Source of the DNA: Lachnospiraceae bacterium
Lineage (GTDB): Bacteria; Bacillota; Clostridia; Lachnospirales; Lachnospiraceae
Reading direction: 5' to 3'
Assembly (NCBI GenBank): GCA_900770325.1
Contig: CAAGKE010000122.1
Coordinates: forward strand, 1 to 9,800
DNA: 9,800 nt
Shown here: in pieces, positions 1 to 6,509 of the stretch
Position numbering within the stretch: the stretch's first letter is position 1
Layout of the letters: each line of letters begins with the position of its first letter
Position numbers and translations under genes: made by a program
The notes under the pieces: model-generated
Told to the model about the DNA's origin: nothing
Databases searched by the model: none
Seen by the model: only the letters and a program-made list of their open reading frames with translations

Positions 1-5
1 TGCTG

Positions 6-41
6 TTCATGCGGCATTGTTGAAACAGATGTTTCGAAACA
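6..41. repeat. Dispersed intergenic repeat, copy 1
   Basis: This 36-base stretch matches 5430-5465 at 33 of 36 positions, and all three differences are transitions. It contains a perfect 16-base palindrome at 28-43 centred on TTTCGAAA, and an alternative GAAACA/TGTTTC stem at 22-35. It lies downstream of the gerC-like gene, in the same orientation to its upstream gene as the second copy has to the aldo/keto reductase. The element probably continues left of the window, because base 1 is already inside a TGCTGTTCA motif. Its function is unknown; a dispersed extragenic palindrome or a 3'-end RNA element both fit. Confidence 0.7.
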
Positions 42-60
42 TCGTCCTGGAGCTTCACCT

Positions 61-87
61 GAGCAGTAACCATAATGGTTGCTGTTC
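61..87. repeat. Hairpin of the TTACTGTTCAC repeat family
   Basis: GAGCAGTAACC (61-71) and GGTTGCTGTTC (77-87) form an 11-position stem around the loop ATAAT, with two positions that are G-T wobbles on one strand. The right arm carries the CTGTTCAC core seen in other gaps of this window. The TGA stop of the gerC-like gene (86-88) is formed by the TGAAC of this motif. No T-run follows, so it is not a typical intrinsic terminator. Confidence 0.65.
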
Positions 88-814
88 ACGTACCGCTGCT
101 GCTCTGGGAAGCTTTCTCTCCGTAAAGCAGTTCTTCCAGGGTTTTTGTAGTTTCCTTATAATCTGTATTATTGCGGTAAAGATTTTCCAGATAAATGCCG
201 GGCTGCCCCCTGGCCTGCTTTTGTACCAGCTCCAGACTCAGCTTTTCCCGGTCTGCATCAAAGATCAGAATGTTCCTGGCAAATACCGGGTTCCTTTCCA
301 GCCATTCCAGCACCTGTATCCCCAGCCGGCCATCCACATCCAGGCTTCTGTCCCATAAGATGGATTTTACCTGACTGTAATCCACATATTTATCCTGTAA
401 ATTCTGGATTTTTTCTATTGCCTCATCCACGCTCCCTGCCAGAACCTCTGTAATTTTATCATTGTTTATCCGCCAGTCCTTGTTAATGTTTTCACTAATT
501 TCTATTTTATTCATTTCGTCGGTATCTTCCTCCGGCTGTGTCTCTCCCTCTACATAAGGCCAGGCACAGGCAAAGGTCAGCTTTCCATCCTGGCTTCCCA
601 CCTCCAGAGCCAGCGTAAACCTCCTGCTTTCCAGCTCCCGTGCCGTGCAGCCCCACAGAAAAAACGTTGAGACGGCCAGTAAAACCGCCAATTCCACGGG
701 CAGTTTTCTGTACTGCTTTTTTGAATTCTTCCTTCCGTCTTTCCTTCTCTTCACCATATCCTTCAAAGAATTTCCGTCTTTCCTTCTCTTCCAATGCTCC
801 TTGCTGTCCCGCAT
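86..814 (-). CDS. gerXC: Ger(x)C-family spore germination lipoprotein, C-terminally short
   Basis: Third gene of a GerA-type germinant receptor operon, encoding the lipoprotein C subunit of the receptor complex in the spore inner membrane. The 242-residue product has a very basic N-terminus, a hydrophobic segment (about 39-55) and a lipobox ending FLWGC with the acylated Cys at 56. Residues 125-232 resemble part of the family's N-terminal domain (the DYSQVKSILWD and WLERNP stretches, then a terminal LEELL helix). Family members are usually 350-400 residues with a further C-terminal domain, which is absent here: translation ends at a TGA inside a repeat-family hairpin. It is either a truncated gene or a natural short form. 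The start is 10 bases after the B-subunit stop, with a modest GGTGAG/AAGGG upstream. The basic leader contains a 13-residue duplication (KRRKDG at 9-14 and 22-27). Confidence 0.8.
   Translation of the reverse strand: MRDSKEHWKRRKDGNSLKDMVKRRKDGRKNSKKQYRKLPVELAVLLAVSTFFLWGCTARELESRRFTLALEVGSQDGKLTFACAWPYVEGETQPEEDTDEMNKIEISENINKDWRINNDKITEVLAGSVDEAIEKIQNLQDKYVDYSQVKSILWDRSLDVDGRLGIQVLEWLERNPVFARNILIFDADREKLSLELVQKQARGQPGIYLENLYRNNTDYKETTKTLEELLYGEKASQSSSGT
733..791 (-). repeat. In-frame 20-base direct repeat in the gerC-like leader
   Basis: The same 20 bases occur at 733-752 and 772-791, with a period of 39 bases (13 codons). On the minus strand they encode KRRKDG twice in the basic region ahead of the lipoprotein signal. 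The exact match and in-frame spacing suggest a recent tandem duplication of about 39 bases. The second copy precedes a more typical signal peptide, so the extra copy only lengthens the charged n-region. Confidence 0.85.
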
Positions 815-824
815 TTCCCTTTTC

Positions 825-1970
825 TCACCTTTCTTTACGTTTCCATAAGGCTTCCTCTCTCTTTTCCAGCAGGGCCTGCAAAACTGCCGTTCCCATCAGT
901 ATAGGAGCACATACCAGAAATAATATATTTCTCTGCCAGTATATCACTCCCGGATTTTTCTCCATCCAGTACGCCAGAAGCCAGGAGAGCCCTGTTCCCA
1001 CCGCCAGAAAGGGGGATTCCTTCATTCCCAGAGTCCGCCCTGCCGCTCCCAGATAATATATGCCGGTTCCTGCAGAAAGAAACAGACAAAATACTAAAAA
1101 CCCGATCAGAAGAATATCCCAGCGCTGCAGGAACACTCCCTGCAGATTTGTGCTGCTCATAAGGGCAATCACCGGCCAGCGCAGTGCCGTCATTCCCTTC
1201 CTTCCAAAGATTCCATAAGAGCAAACCTCCACAAGCAGGAGCAGAAGACCGCTCATAAGGATCGCTTCCGCAATTTTCTTCTGAAGTATAAATGTATTTC
1301 TCTGATTATGCTTCCTGCGCCTTCCTCCGTGTTCCTCTGATACTGTCACCTGCGGAAGTGCCAGTGGTAAAAGCCCCACTGTGCCAAAACCGGCAAAAAC
1401 GGTATATGCTCCTGCCTTCAGAAATCCGGAGTCTAATTTACCGCCGCTCTCCTCCAGCCGGTCCGGATGGATCTGGAAAAGGGCCATCACCAGCATAAGG
1501 AAAAACAATCCCCAGAGAAAAAAAGCTGTTATCTCACTGACTCTTCCCCGCACCTCCAGTCCGCTTCGGGCCAGATAATATGCCAGAAGGGCCGGCACCA
1601 GAAGCAGAATCGCTTTATTCACTTCCGGCAAAAGATATGTTCCGGCAATCTGACCGCACAGATAGAAAAACAGAGAGCTTTGTCCCAGGAGATAGATTAT
1701 GAGGATCATAAAAATAAAATCCGCTGCCCTTCTCCCGGCTCTGTCTTTTAGCCTTCCATAGTAATTCTGGCGTCTGCCTTGAACCGTCTCTGCCGCCATC
1801 CAGCCTGCCGCCGCTGCCAGCAAAGTTCCTGCCAGAATCCCGGCAATCACATTCCCGGAGCTTTGTTTCCCCATCATTTGCGGAAGCAGAAGCAGTAATT
1901 TCCCCATCCAGTCCGTCAGCAGAAGTGCCCGCAGCTGTCCTGCCGAGATTTTCTGATTCTCAGAAAACAT
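825..1970 (-). CDS. gerXB: Germinant receptor B subunit, GerAB/APC-type membrane protein
   Basis: Integral membrane B subunit of a GerA-type receptor, related to amino acid-polyamine-cation transporters and thought to bind the germinant. The 381-residue product has about ten hydrophobic segments (near 40-60, 86-106, 124-142, 154-172, 188-212, 240-258, 294-315, 328-343 and 352-372) and a basic C-terminus. Residues 261-300, with YGIFGRKGMT and FLQRWD, match the family's characteristic late region. I place the start at 1970 because AGGAGG (1977-1982) sits six bases ahead of this ATG; an in-frame ATG at 1997 lacks a comparable site. With this start the gene overlaps the A-subunit stop by 11 bases, which suggests translational coupling. 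The germinant cannot be read from the sequence. Confidence 0.93.
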   Translation of the reverse strand: MFSENQKISAGQLRALLLTDWMGKLLLLLPQMMGKQSSGNVIAGILAGTLLAAAAGWMAAETVQGRRQNYYGRLKDRAGRRAADFIFMILIIYLLGQSSLFFYLCGQIAGTYLLPEVNKAILLLVPALLAYYLARSGLEVRGRVSEITAFFLWGLFFLMLVMALFQIHPDRLEESGGKLDSGFLKAGAYTVFAGFGTVGLLPLALPQVTVSEEHGGRRRKHNQRNTFILQKKIAEAILMSGLLLLLVEVCSYGIFGRKGMTALRWPVIALMSSTNLQGVFLQRWDILLIGFLVFCLFLSAGTGIYYLGAAGRTLGMKESPFLAVGTGLSWLLAYWMEKNPGVIYWQRNILFLVCAPILMGTAVLQALLEKREEALWKRKER

Positions 1971-3468
1971 CCTGTTCCTCCTTTTCTTTCCTGTCACCGG
2001 TCTTTATCCGCTGGCTTCGCCTTGCATATACCGGTCTGCGATTCATCCGGCGGATGGGTGCCCGCAGGATACCATCGCTCCATCCGGATATCCCGTCCCG
2101 CTCACCTGCGGCAAAGGGCATCAGATAAGGAATCCCAAAGCTTTTCAGCCCCGCCAGATGGATCAGAAGCAGCAGCCACCCTGCTGCAAAACCATACAGC
2201 CCTAAAAATCCGCACAGAAAAATCATGCCGTATTTTAAAATACGGAAAGCTTCCGAAAGCTCTTCGTTGGGAATGGAAAAGGATCCCAGGGCAGTCAATG
2301 CATCAATGATTACAATAATCGGGCTGATCAGATTCGCAGTCACCGCAGCCTGCCCAATGATCAGACCTCCCACAATACCGATCATATTTCCGATCGGTCC
2401 GGGCATCCGAAGCCCTGCCTCACGCATCAATTCAAAGGATACCTCCATCAGCAAAACCTCCGCCATGGCAGGAAACGGCACACCCCTGCGGGCTTCCGCC
2501 ATGGACAGCACCAGATTTGTAGGCAGCACCTGGGGATGAAACCCGGTTACTGCCAGATATAGTCCCGGAAGAGAAAAAGCCAGGAATACCGCAAGATACC
2601 GGATGCATCGCAAAAGAGATGCAATCTCAAAATTTCCGTAATAATCATCTCCCGTCTGGAGCAGACTGTTCATGGTCGTAGGCAGCAGAAGTGCCACCGG
2701 AGTATTATCACAAAACAACAGGATCCGCCCCTCCAGCACCGCGGCTGCCGCCCGGTCCGGACGTTCTGTGGTCTGAAACTGAGGGAAGGGTGAATACCAG
2801 ACATCCTGTGTCATCTGTTCCACGATTCCGCTGTCCAGAATTCCATCCGTATGAATCATGGCAAGCCGGTGCCGTATTTCCTCCAGCAGGTTTGGATAGG
2901 CTAATTCCTCCAGATACACCAATGCCAGCAGTGTATTGGAACGTTCTCCCAGAAAAAGCTCTTCCACCTTCAGCTTTGGTGTACGGATCCGCTTCCTTAC
3001 CAGCGCCGTATTTATTTTCACTGATTCGGTAAATGCCTCTTTCGATCCTCTGAGTCCCTTTTCCGAATCCGCTTTTGGCACACCCATTCCCGGATATCCT
3101 TTGCTCCCGATTTTGAGGGCTCTCTGATAACCCTCCAGAAAAAAGACCGCATTTCCGGCTAAAAGAGCCGCCATTGCTTCCTCCATGGTCTCCAGTTCCT
3201 TCGCATCCGAGATTCCCAGCCCGTTTTCTCTGACTGTTTCCAGAATCTCTGCACCGTCCAGCTCCCAAAGGTGATTCAGAAGCTTCCCTATCACAGATTC
3301 TTCCAGCATCATATTGCTGACCGCTGCCTCCACAAAAATCACCAGACAGGGAAGCGGGTTCATCATCCCCAGACACATGGGACGGATGATAATATCATCA
3401 CATCCCCGGCACAGCTGTTCCAGCCTTTCCTGTATTTGATCAATTTTCCCGGAAATTTTTTCCGACAT
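1960..3468 (-). CDS. gerXA: Germinant receptor A subunit, GerA family
   Basis: First gene of the receptor operon. GerA-type A subunits pair a soluble N-terminal half with a membrane-embedded C-terminal half in the spore inner membrane, and the assembled receptor triggers germination. With the start at 3468 the product is 502 residues, normal for the family. Visible hallmarks are GSKEAFTESVKINTALVRKR (141-160), the stretch GVPFPAMAEVLLMEVSFEL (329-347), MPGPIGNMIGIVGGLIIGQA (355-374) and hydrophobic segments near 290-308, 362-396 and 412-440. The C-terminal tail (470-502) is very basic. An ATG at 3507 is in frame but has no ribosome binding site, and its upstream sequence is a repeat motif; the ATG at 3468 is preceded by GGAGG (3480-3484). 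The gene follows the terminator of the ispE unit, so it should have its own promoter, which I could not identify. Confidence 0.95.
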   Translation of the reverse strand: MSEKISGKIDQIQERLEQLCRGCDDIIIRPMCLGMMNPLPCLVIFVEAAVSNMMLEESVIGKLLNHLWELDGAEILETVRENGLGISDAKELETMEEAMAALLAGNAVFFLEGYQRALKIGSKGYPGMGVPKADSEKGLRGSKEAFTESVKINTALVRKRIRTPKLKVEELFLGERSNTLLALVYLEELAYPNLLEEIRHRLAMIHTDGILDSGIVEQMTQDVWYSPFPQFQTTERPDRAAAAVLEGRILLFCDNTPVALLLPTTMNSLLQTGDDYYGNFEIASLLRCIRYLAVFLAFSLPGLYLAVTGFHPQVLPTNLVLSMAEARRGVPFPAMAEVLLMEVSFELMREAGLRMPGPIGNMIGIVGGLIIGQAAVTANLISPIIVIIDALTALGSFSIPNEELSEAFRILKYGMIFLCGFLGLYGFAAGWLLLLIHLAGLKSFGIPYLMPFAAGERDGISGWSDGILRAPIRRMNRRPVYARRSQRIKTGDRKEKEEQDVF

Positions 3469-3479
3469 CTTCTGGCGCG

Positions 3480-3487
3480 CCTCCTCT
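3480..3487 (-). promoter_or_regulatory. Ribosome binding site that decides the gerA-type start
   Basis: On the minus strand this reads GAGAGGAG, with GGAGG completed at 3480-3484, 11 bases before the ATG at 3468. The spacing is at the long end of normal. The competing ATG at 3507 is preceded by GAACAGTA and no purine-rich site, so the downstream start is preferred. Confidence 0.6.
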
Positions 3488-3520
3488 CGATGCAGCTTCT
3501 CCATCATTACTGTTCATACA

Positions 3521-3545
3521 GGAAATGCAATGCATTTGCATTTCC
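3521..3545. repeat. Perfect 10-bp hairpin upstream of the gerA-type gene
   Basis: GGAAATGCAA (3521-3530) and TTGCATTTCC (3536-3545) pair perfectly around TGCAT. It lies between the ispE-unit terminator and the germination operon, beside a TTACTGTTCA motif (3507-3516). No T-run follows on either strand, so it is not a simple terminator. A regulator-binding palindrome, a leader hairpin or an extragenic repeat are all possible. Confidence 0.6.
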
Positions 3546-3552
3546 CTATACG

Positions 3553-3579
3553 AAAAAAAGATGAGAATCACTTCTCATC
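3553..3579 (-). terminator. Intrinsic terminator of the ispE-gntR unit
   Basis: On the minus strand GATGAGAA pairs perfectly with TTCTCATC around a GTGA tetraloop, followed at once by seven T residues. It begins 28 bases after the stop codon of the GntR-family gene and is the clearest terminator in the window. The plus strand has only CTTTTATC after the stem, so it is mainly a minus-strand signal. Confidence 0.88.
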
Positions 3580-3606
3580 CTTTTATCATTTCCAATCTTT
3601 CTGTTT

Positions 3607-4296
3607 TTATTTATCTTCCTGCTGCTCCTGTTTGATATGCAGGCTTTCTATAATAGAATGCTTCTGATGTTCAATGTGAATACGGATGGCTTCACTGGCC
3701 TTCTCCTCGCAGCGCTCTTCCAGAGCCTGGCAGATGGCCGCATGCTCCTCTACCAGATTGGCATGGCTGCTTCGGTCCTTCAGATTTTCCAGACGGTAGC
3801 GGTAGATCTGTTCCCGGATATTATTCAGGATCTGTACCAGCCTTTTATTGTTTGTAGCCTCACAGATGATCTCATGAAAATCCACATCCGCCTGGGCACT
3901 GGCCATCAGATCCTCCTCCAGACAGTCAGAAAAACGCTTCGCCGCCTGTCTCAGCTTTTCCATCTGTTCCCCGTTCATGTTCTGGCAGGCTTTCCGCACC
4001 GCCAGTTCCTCCAGAGCAGCCCTTACCTCCAGTACATCCTCCAGGTCAGATACAGTGATCTCCGCCACAACAGCACCTTTCCGGGGCACCATGAACACCA
4101 GTCCCTCCAGCTCCAGCATGCGGATCGCTTCCCGTACCGGTGTCCTGCTGACTCCCAGCTTCTGAGCCAGATGAATCTCCATCAGACGTTCTCCCGGCTG
4201 AAGCTTTCCCCGCAAAATCGCCTGGCGCAGCGTCTGAAATACCACATCCCGCAGCGGCAGATATTCATTCACCTGCAGTTGAATTTCATCTGTCAT
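3607..4296 (-). CDS. GntR-family transcriptional regulator, FadR/FCD subfamily
   Basis: DNA-binding regulator of 229 residues, usual for the subfamily. Residues 13-77 form the GntR winged helix-turn-helix (LRQAILRGKLQPGERL, then LGVSRTPVREAIRMLELEG). Residues 85-215 form an all-helical FCD ligand-binding domain. The metal/effector site of this class is visible: D137 and H141 in DVDFHE, H185 in VEEHAA and H207 in IRIHIEH. These regulators usually bind small organic acids, but the ligand here cannot be inferred. The start at 4296 has GGAGG eight bases upstream and overlaps the ispE stop by 11 bases, so the two are probably translationally coupled. A longer reading from 4347 lacks a better start signal. 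It shares no obvious pathway with ispE, so its target may lie elsewhere. Confidence 0.93.
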   Translation of the reverse strand: MTDEIQLQVNEYLPLRDVVFQTLRQAILRGKLQPGERLMEIHLAQKLGVSRTPVREAIRMLELEGLVFMVPRKGAVVAEITVSDLEDVLEVRAALEELAVRKACQNMNGEQMEKLRQAAKRFSDCLEEDLMASAQADVDFHEIICEATNNKRLVQILNNIREQIYRYRLENLKDRSSHANLVEEHAAICQALEERCEEKASEAIRIHIEHQKHSIIESLHIKQEQQEDK

Positions 4297-5173
4297 GTCT
4301 GTTTCCTCCGTTGTAAAAAAATTCGGTAAGATACACCTGTTTGGCAATGCTGCCCTTTTTCAGCTTTTCATAAGCTCTGCGGGCTGCCGCCTTATCGTCA
4401 AACAATCCGAATACCGTAGGACCGCTCCCGCTCATCATGGCATTCACTGCTCCCATACGGCACATTTCCTCCTTAATCTCCTGTATCACCGGAAAAGCGG
4501 GGATCGTCACCATCTCCAGCACATTCCCCATCCTTTTCGCCAGAGCATACAGATCACCAGCCTCCAAAGCAGCGATCTGGCCGTCAATGTCCGGATGTTC
4601 CGTAATCTCATCTGCCTTCAGATTTCCATACACAAATTTGGTAGATACATGAATTTTAGGCTTCGCAATCAGAACATGGCAGGGAACCGGTTCCGGAAGC
4701 GGAGTCAGCCGCTCTCCGATTCCTTCTGCCAGAGCTGTCCCCCGCAGAATACAGTAGGGCACGTCTGCTCCCAGCTTTACTCCCCGTTCCATCAGAGCTT
4801 CCCGTGACAGTCCCAGCCGGAACAGCCGGTTAATTCCCACCAGCACAGCTGCCGCATCAGAGCTGCCACCTGCCAGCCCCGCTGCCACCGGGATATGCTT
4901 TTCCAGGTTAATAAACACGCCCTTTTGAATATCAAATTCTTCCATCAGAAGCTTTGCCGCGCGATAAACCAAGTTGTCCTCATTCACCGGCAAAAAGCTT
5001 AAATTTGTCTTCACCCGGATACCGGACGCTTCTGTCACTGTCAGCTGCACTTTATCATAAAGCCGGATGGTCTGCATAATCATCCGCAGATCATGATATC
5101 CATCCTCCCGTTTCCGGAGTACATCCAGGCCAAGGTTGATCTTGGCCATCGCCTTTAATTTTAATTCCTTCAT
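4286..5173 (-). CDS. ispE: 4-diphosphocytidyl-2-C-methyl-D-erythritol kinase
   Basis: Cytosolic GHMP kinase of the methylerythritol phosphate pathway. It phosphorylates the 2-hydroxyl of CDP-methylerythritol with ATP on the way to isopentenyl diphosphate. The 295-residue product has the expected length and all main motifs: AKINLGLDV (10-18) with likely catalytic K11, the glycine-rich ATP loop PVAAGLAGGSSDAA (95-108), GADVPYCI (135-142) with likely catalytic D137, and the C-terminal MSGSGPTVFGLF (247-258). The ribosome binding site is weak (GGATGATGAGAG before the ATG), yet the N-terminus aligns with the family from residue 1. A sigma-A-like promoter is predicted at 5338-5366, giving a leader of about 155 bases that holds repeat-family hairpins. 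The stop overlaps the start of the GntR-family gene, and the pair ends at the terminator at 3553-3579. Confidence 0.97.
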   Translation of the reverse strand: MKELKLKAMAKINLGLDVLRKREDGYHDLRMIMQTIRLYDKVQLTVTEASGIRVKTNLSFLPVNEDNLVYRAAKLLMEEFDIQKGVFINLEKHIPVAAGLAGGSSDAAAVLVGINRLFRLGLSREALMERGVKLGADVPYCILRGTALAEGIGERLTPLPEPVPCHVLIAKPKIHVSTKFVYGNLKADEITEHPDIDGQIAALEAGDLYALAKRMGNVLEMVTIPAFPVIQEIKEEMCRMGAVNAMMSGSGPTVFGLFDDKAAARRAYEKLKKGSIAKQVYLTEFFYNGGNRHDR

Positions 5174-5238
5174 CTCTCATCATCCATTCTTTCATCCCAT
5201 CCCGGACCGGTGGGGTCATCCGTTTGTCTGTCCTGCTA

Positions 5239-5263
5239 TTACTGTTCACGTTGTTCACAGTAA
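5239..5263. repeat. TTACTGT/ACAGTAA hairpin with doubled GTTCAC
   Basis: TTACTGT (5239-5245) pairs perfectly with ACAGTAA (5257-5263). The GTTCAC hexamer occurs twice within the element, at 5244-5249 and 5253-5258. It lies in the predicted ispE leader, about 65 bases before the start codon. It belongs to the same motif family as 61-87, 3507-3516, 5406-5415 and, more loosely, 8141-8165. Confidence 0.7.
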
Positions 5264-5337
5264 CACACTACGCGATGCACAGATCCATACTTTCTTCTGT
5301 TCACAGCAGCCGGTATAGAAACGGCAGTTCTGTGTTT

Positions 5338-5366
5338 ATTGTATACAAAAATCTCACCAGATGCAA
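5338..5366 (-). promoter_or_regulatory. Putative sigma-A promoter for ispE
   Basis: On the minus strand, TTGCAT (5361-5366) and TACAAT (5338-5343) are separated by 17 bases. The -10 matches consensus at five of six positions; the -35 is weaker, sharing TTG. A T-rich run lies in the spacer. The predicted start, about 5331, would place a small hairpin at the 5' end of the transcript. Confidence 0.5.
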
Positions 5367-5405
5367 TCTTTTTCTTTCTTCACAAACAGCGGTGATGACA
5401 TTATG

Positions 5406-5465
5406 TTACTGTTCGCGTTCGCTTCGCAATTCATGTGGCATTATTGAAACAGACGTTTCGAAACA
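5406..5465. repeat. Dispersed intergenic repeat, copy 2
   Basis: The right part (5430-5465) matches 6-41 at 33 of 36 bases. The left part begins with TTACTGTTCG and, read on the minus strand, contains tandem GCGAA, GCGAAC, GCGAAC units just before the ACAGTAAC end. GTTTC and GAAAC segments at the right end can pair in alternative ways (TTTCGAAA, or GAAAC with GTTTC). It starts about 25 bases beyond the stop of the aldo/keto reductase, so like copy 1 it follows the 3' end of a gene. Confidence 0.7.
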
Positions 5466-5489
5466 GGCGCACATCTCTAAGGAAACATC

Positions 5490-6410
5490 TCAGGGAAGCA
5501 TATGTCCCGCCGCCAGATAGATCCGATACCACTCTTCTCTGGTCAGAGGCAGCTCCTGCGCCTGATTAATTTCCTTTAATCTCCGGGAATTCATGGTTCC
5601 GGCCAGGAGCTGTATCTTTGCAGGATGACGAAAAATCCATGCGGAAGCCACTGCCGTATTGGTGGTTCCATATTTTTCAGCCAGTTCCTCCAGAACCTCA
5701 TTTAGCTTTTTATATTTGGGGCTTCCTAAAAAGGTTCCTTCAAACATTCCGTATTGGAAGGGAGACCATGCCTGAATCGTAATATCCTTCAGACGGCAGT
5801 AATCCAGTACACTGCCGTCCCTGTCTGCCGCCCCTTCCGTTTCCATATTCACTTCCATGCCGTTTCTCACCATATTGGAATTTGTAATACTGAACTGAAG
5901 CTGATCTGCCTGCAGTTCCTGTTTCAGATACCGTGAAAGAAGCTCCATCTGCATCGGTTTATGATTGGAGACCCCAAAATAACGCACCTTCCCGGAAGAA
6001 TGAAGACGGTCAAAGGCTTCCGCCACCTCCTCCGGCTCCACCAGAGCATCCGGACGGTGAATTAAAAACACATCCAGATAATCTGTTCCCAGGCGCTTCA
6101 GAATGCCATCTGCCGCTTCCATCAGATGTTCTTTGGAATTATCATACATTACATCCGGACAGATACCTGCCTTGGACTGAAGGATCACCTGGCTGCGCAG
6201 TCCGGGGTTTCGCTTCAGCACCTCTCCAAACAGACGCTCACAATTTCCATCTCCATAAATATCCGCATGGTCAAAAAAATTAACGCCCTGCTCTACCGCT
6301 TCCAGCACAAAACGCTCCGCTTCATCTGCGGTAAGGCTCTCCATCCGCATACACCCCACACCAAGGCGGGGAATTTCCAGATTACTTTTTCCCAATTTCA
6401 TTTTCTTCAT
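5490..6410 (-). CDS. Aldo/keto reductase, YdhF-type
   Basis: NADPH-dependent cytosolic oxidoreductase with a TIM-barrel fold, 306 residues, close to the length of Escherichia coli YdhF. The catalytic tetrad is visible: D47 and Y52 in FFDHADIYG, K80 in QSKAG and H118 in LIHRPD. The conserved GKVRYFGVSNH (140-150), the QLQFSITN strand and the late IQLLAGTMNSRRLKEI cofactor-binding stretch are also present. The N-terminus (LGKSNLEIPRLGVGCMRM) is typical. The ATG at 6410 has AAGGAG (6421-6426) ten bases upstream; an ATG three codons later is possible but less well placed. It is separated from both neighbours by gaps of 99 and 316 bases, so it is probably monocistronic. A TATGAT -10 (6465-6470) lies upstream but lacks a convincing -35. 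The substrate is unknown. Confidence 0.95.
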   Translation of the reverse strand: MKKMKLGKSNLEIPRLGVGCMRMESLTADEAERFVLEAVEQGVNFFDHADIYGDGNCERLFGEVLKRNPGLRSQVILQSKAGICPDVMYDNSKEHLMEAADGILKRLGTDYLDVFLIHRPDALVEPEEVAEAFDRLHSSGKVRYFGVSNHKPMQMELLSRYLKQELQADQLQFSITNSNMVRNGMEVNMETEGAADRDGSVLDYCRLKDITIQAWSPFQYGMFEGTFLGSPKYKKLNEVLEELAEKYGTTNTAVASAWIFRHPAKIQLLAGTMNSRRLKEINQAQELPLTREEWYRIYLAAGHMLP

Positions 6411-6509
6411 CGTCTCTTTTCTCCTTTGTTCTTTTTCACCGAAAAAGTACGGTATTTAGGGTAAATCATACTAGTACAGCCTGTTTGACTGCGCATGCAT
6501 CGAGGTAAA

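Larger units (their letters stand above)
5174..5489. other. 316-bp intergenic region with promoter and repeats
   Basis: No coding sequence is supported here; open frames crossing it lack ribosome binding sites. From the aldo/keto reductase end toward ispE it holds the second copy of the dispersed repeat (5406-5465), a predicted promoter (5338-5366), a hairpin near the predicted transcript start (CACAG 5302-5306 with CTGTG 5330-5334, GCCG 5309-5312 with CGGC 5322-5325), an isolated CTGTTCACAG motif (about 5297-5306) and the TTACTGTTCAC hairpin (5239-5263). I see no clear intrinsic terminator for the reductase gene. Confidence 0.7.

Noticed and set aside
640..1056. Plus-strand open frames over the gerB and gerC-like genes
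   Set aside because: They are low-complexity Ser/Phe/Arg-rich translations opposite hydrophobic and basic coding stretches, with no start signals.
3637..4329. A 230-codon plus-strand open frame opposite the GntR-family gene
   Set aside because: It is antisense to a gene with clear domain motifs, has no ribosome binding site or recognisable domain, and reads as a shadow of the minus-strand coding frame.
5224..5520. A 98-codon plus-strand frame across the ispE upstream gap
   Set aside because: It runs through repeat-family motifs into the antisense of the aldo/keto reductase, with no ribosome binding site and no protein-like composition.
6431..6447. CTTTTT/AAAAAG hairpin just upstream of the aldo/keto reductase as a terminator of the SPOCS gene
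   Set aside because: The stem is all A/T except its ends, no T-run follows on the minus strand, and it lies close to the ribosome binding site of the next gene.
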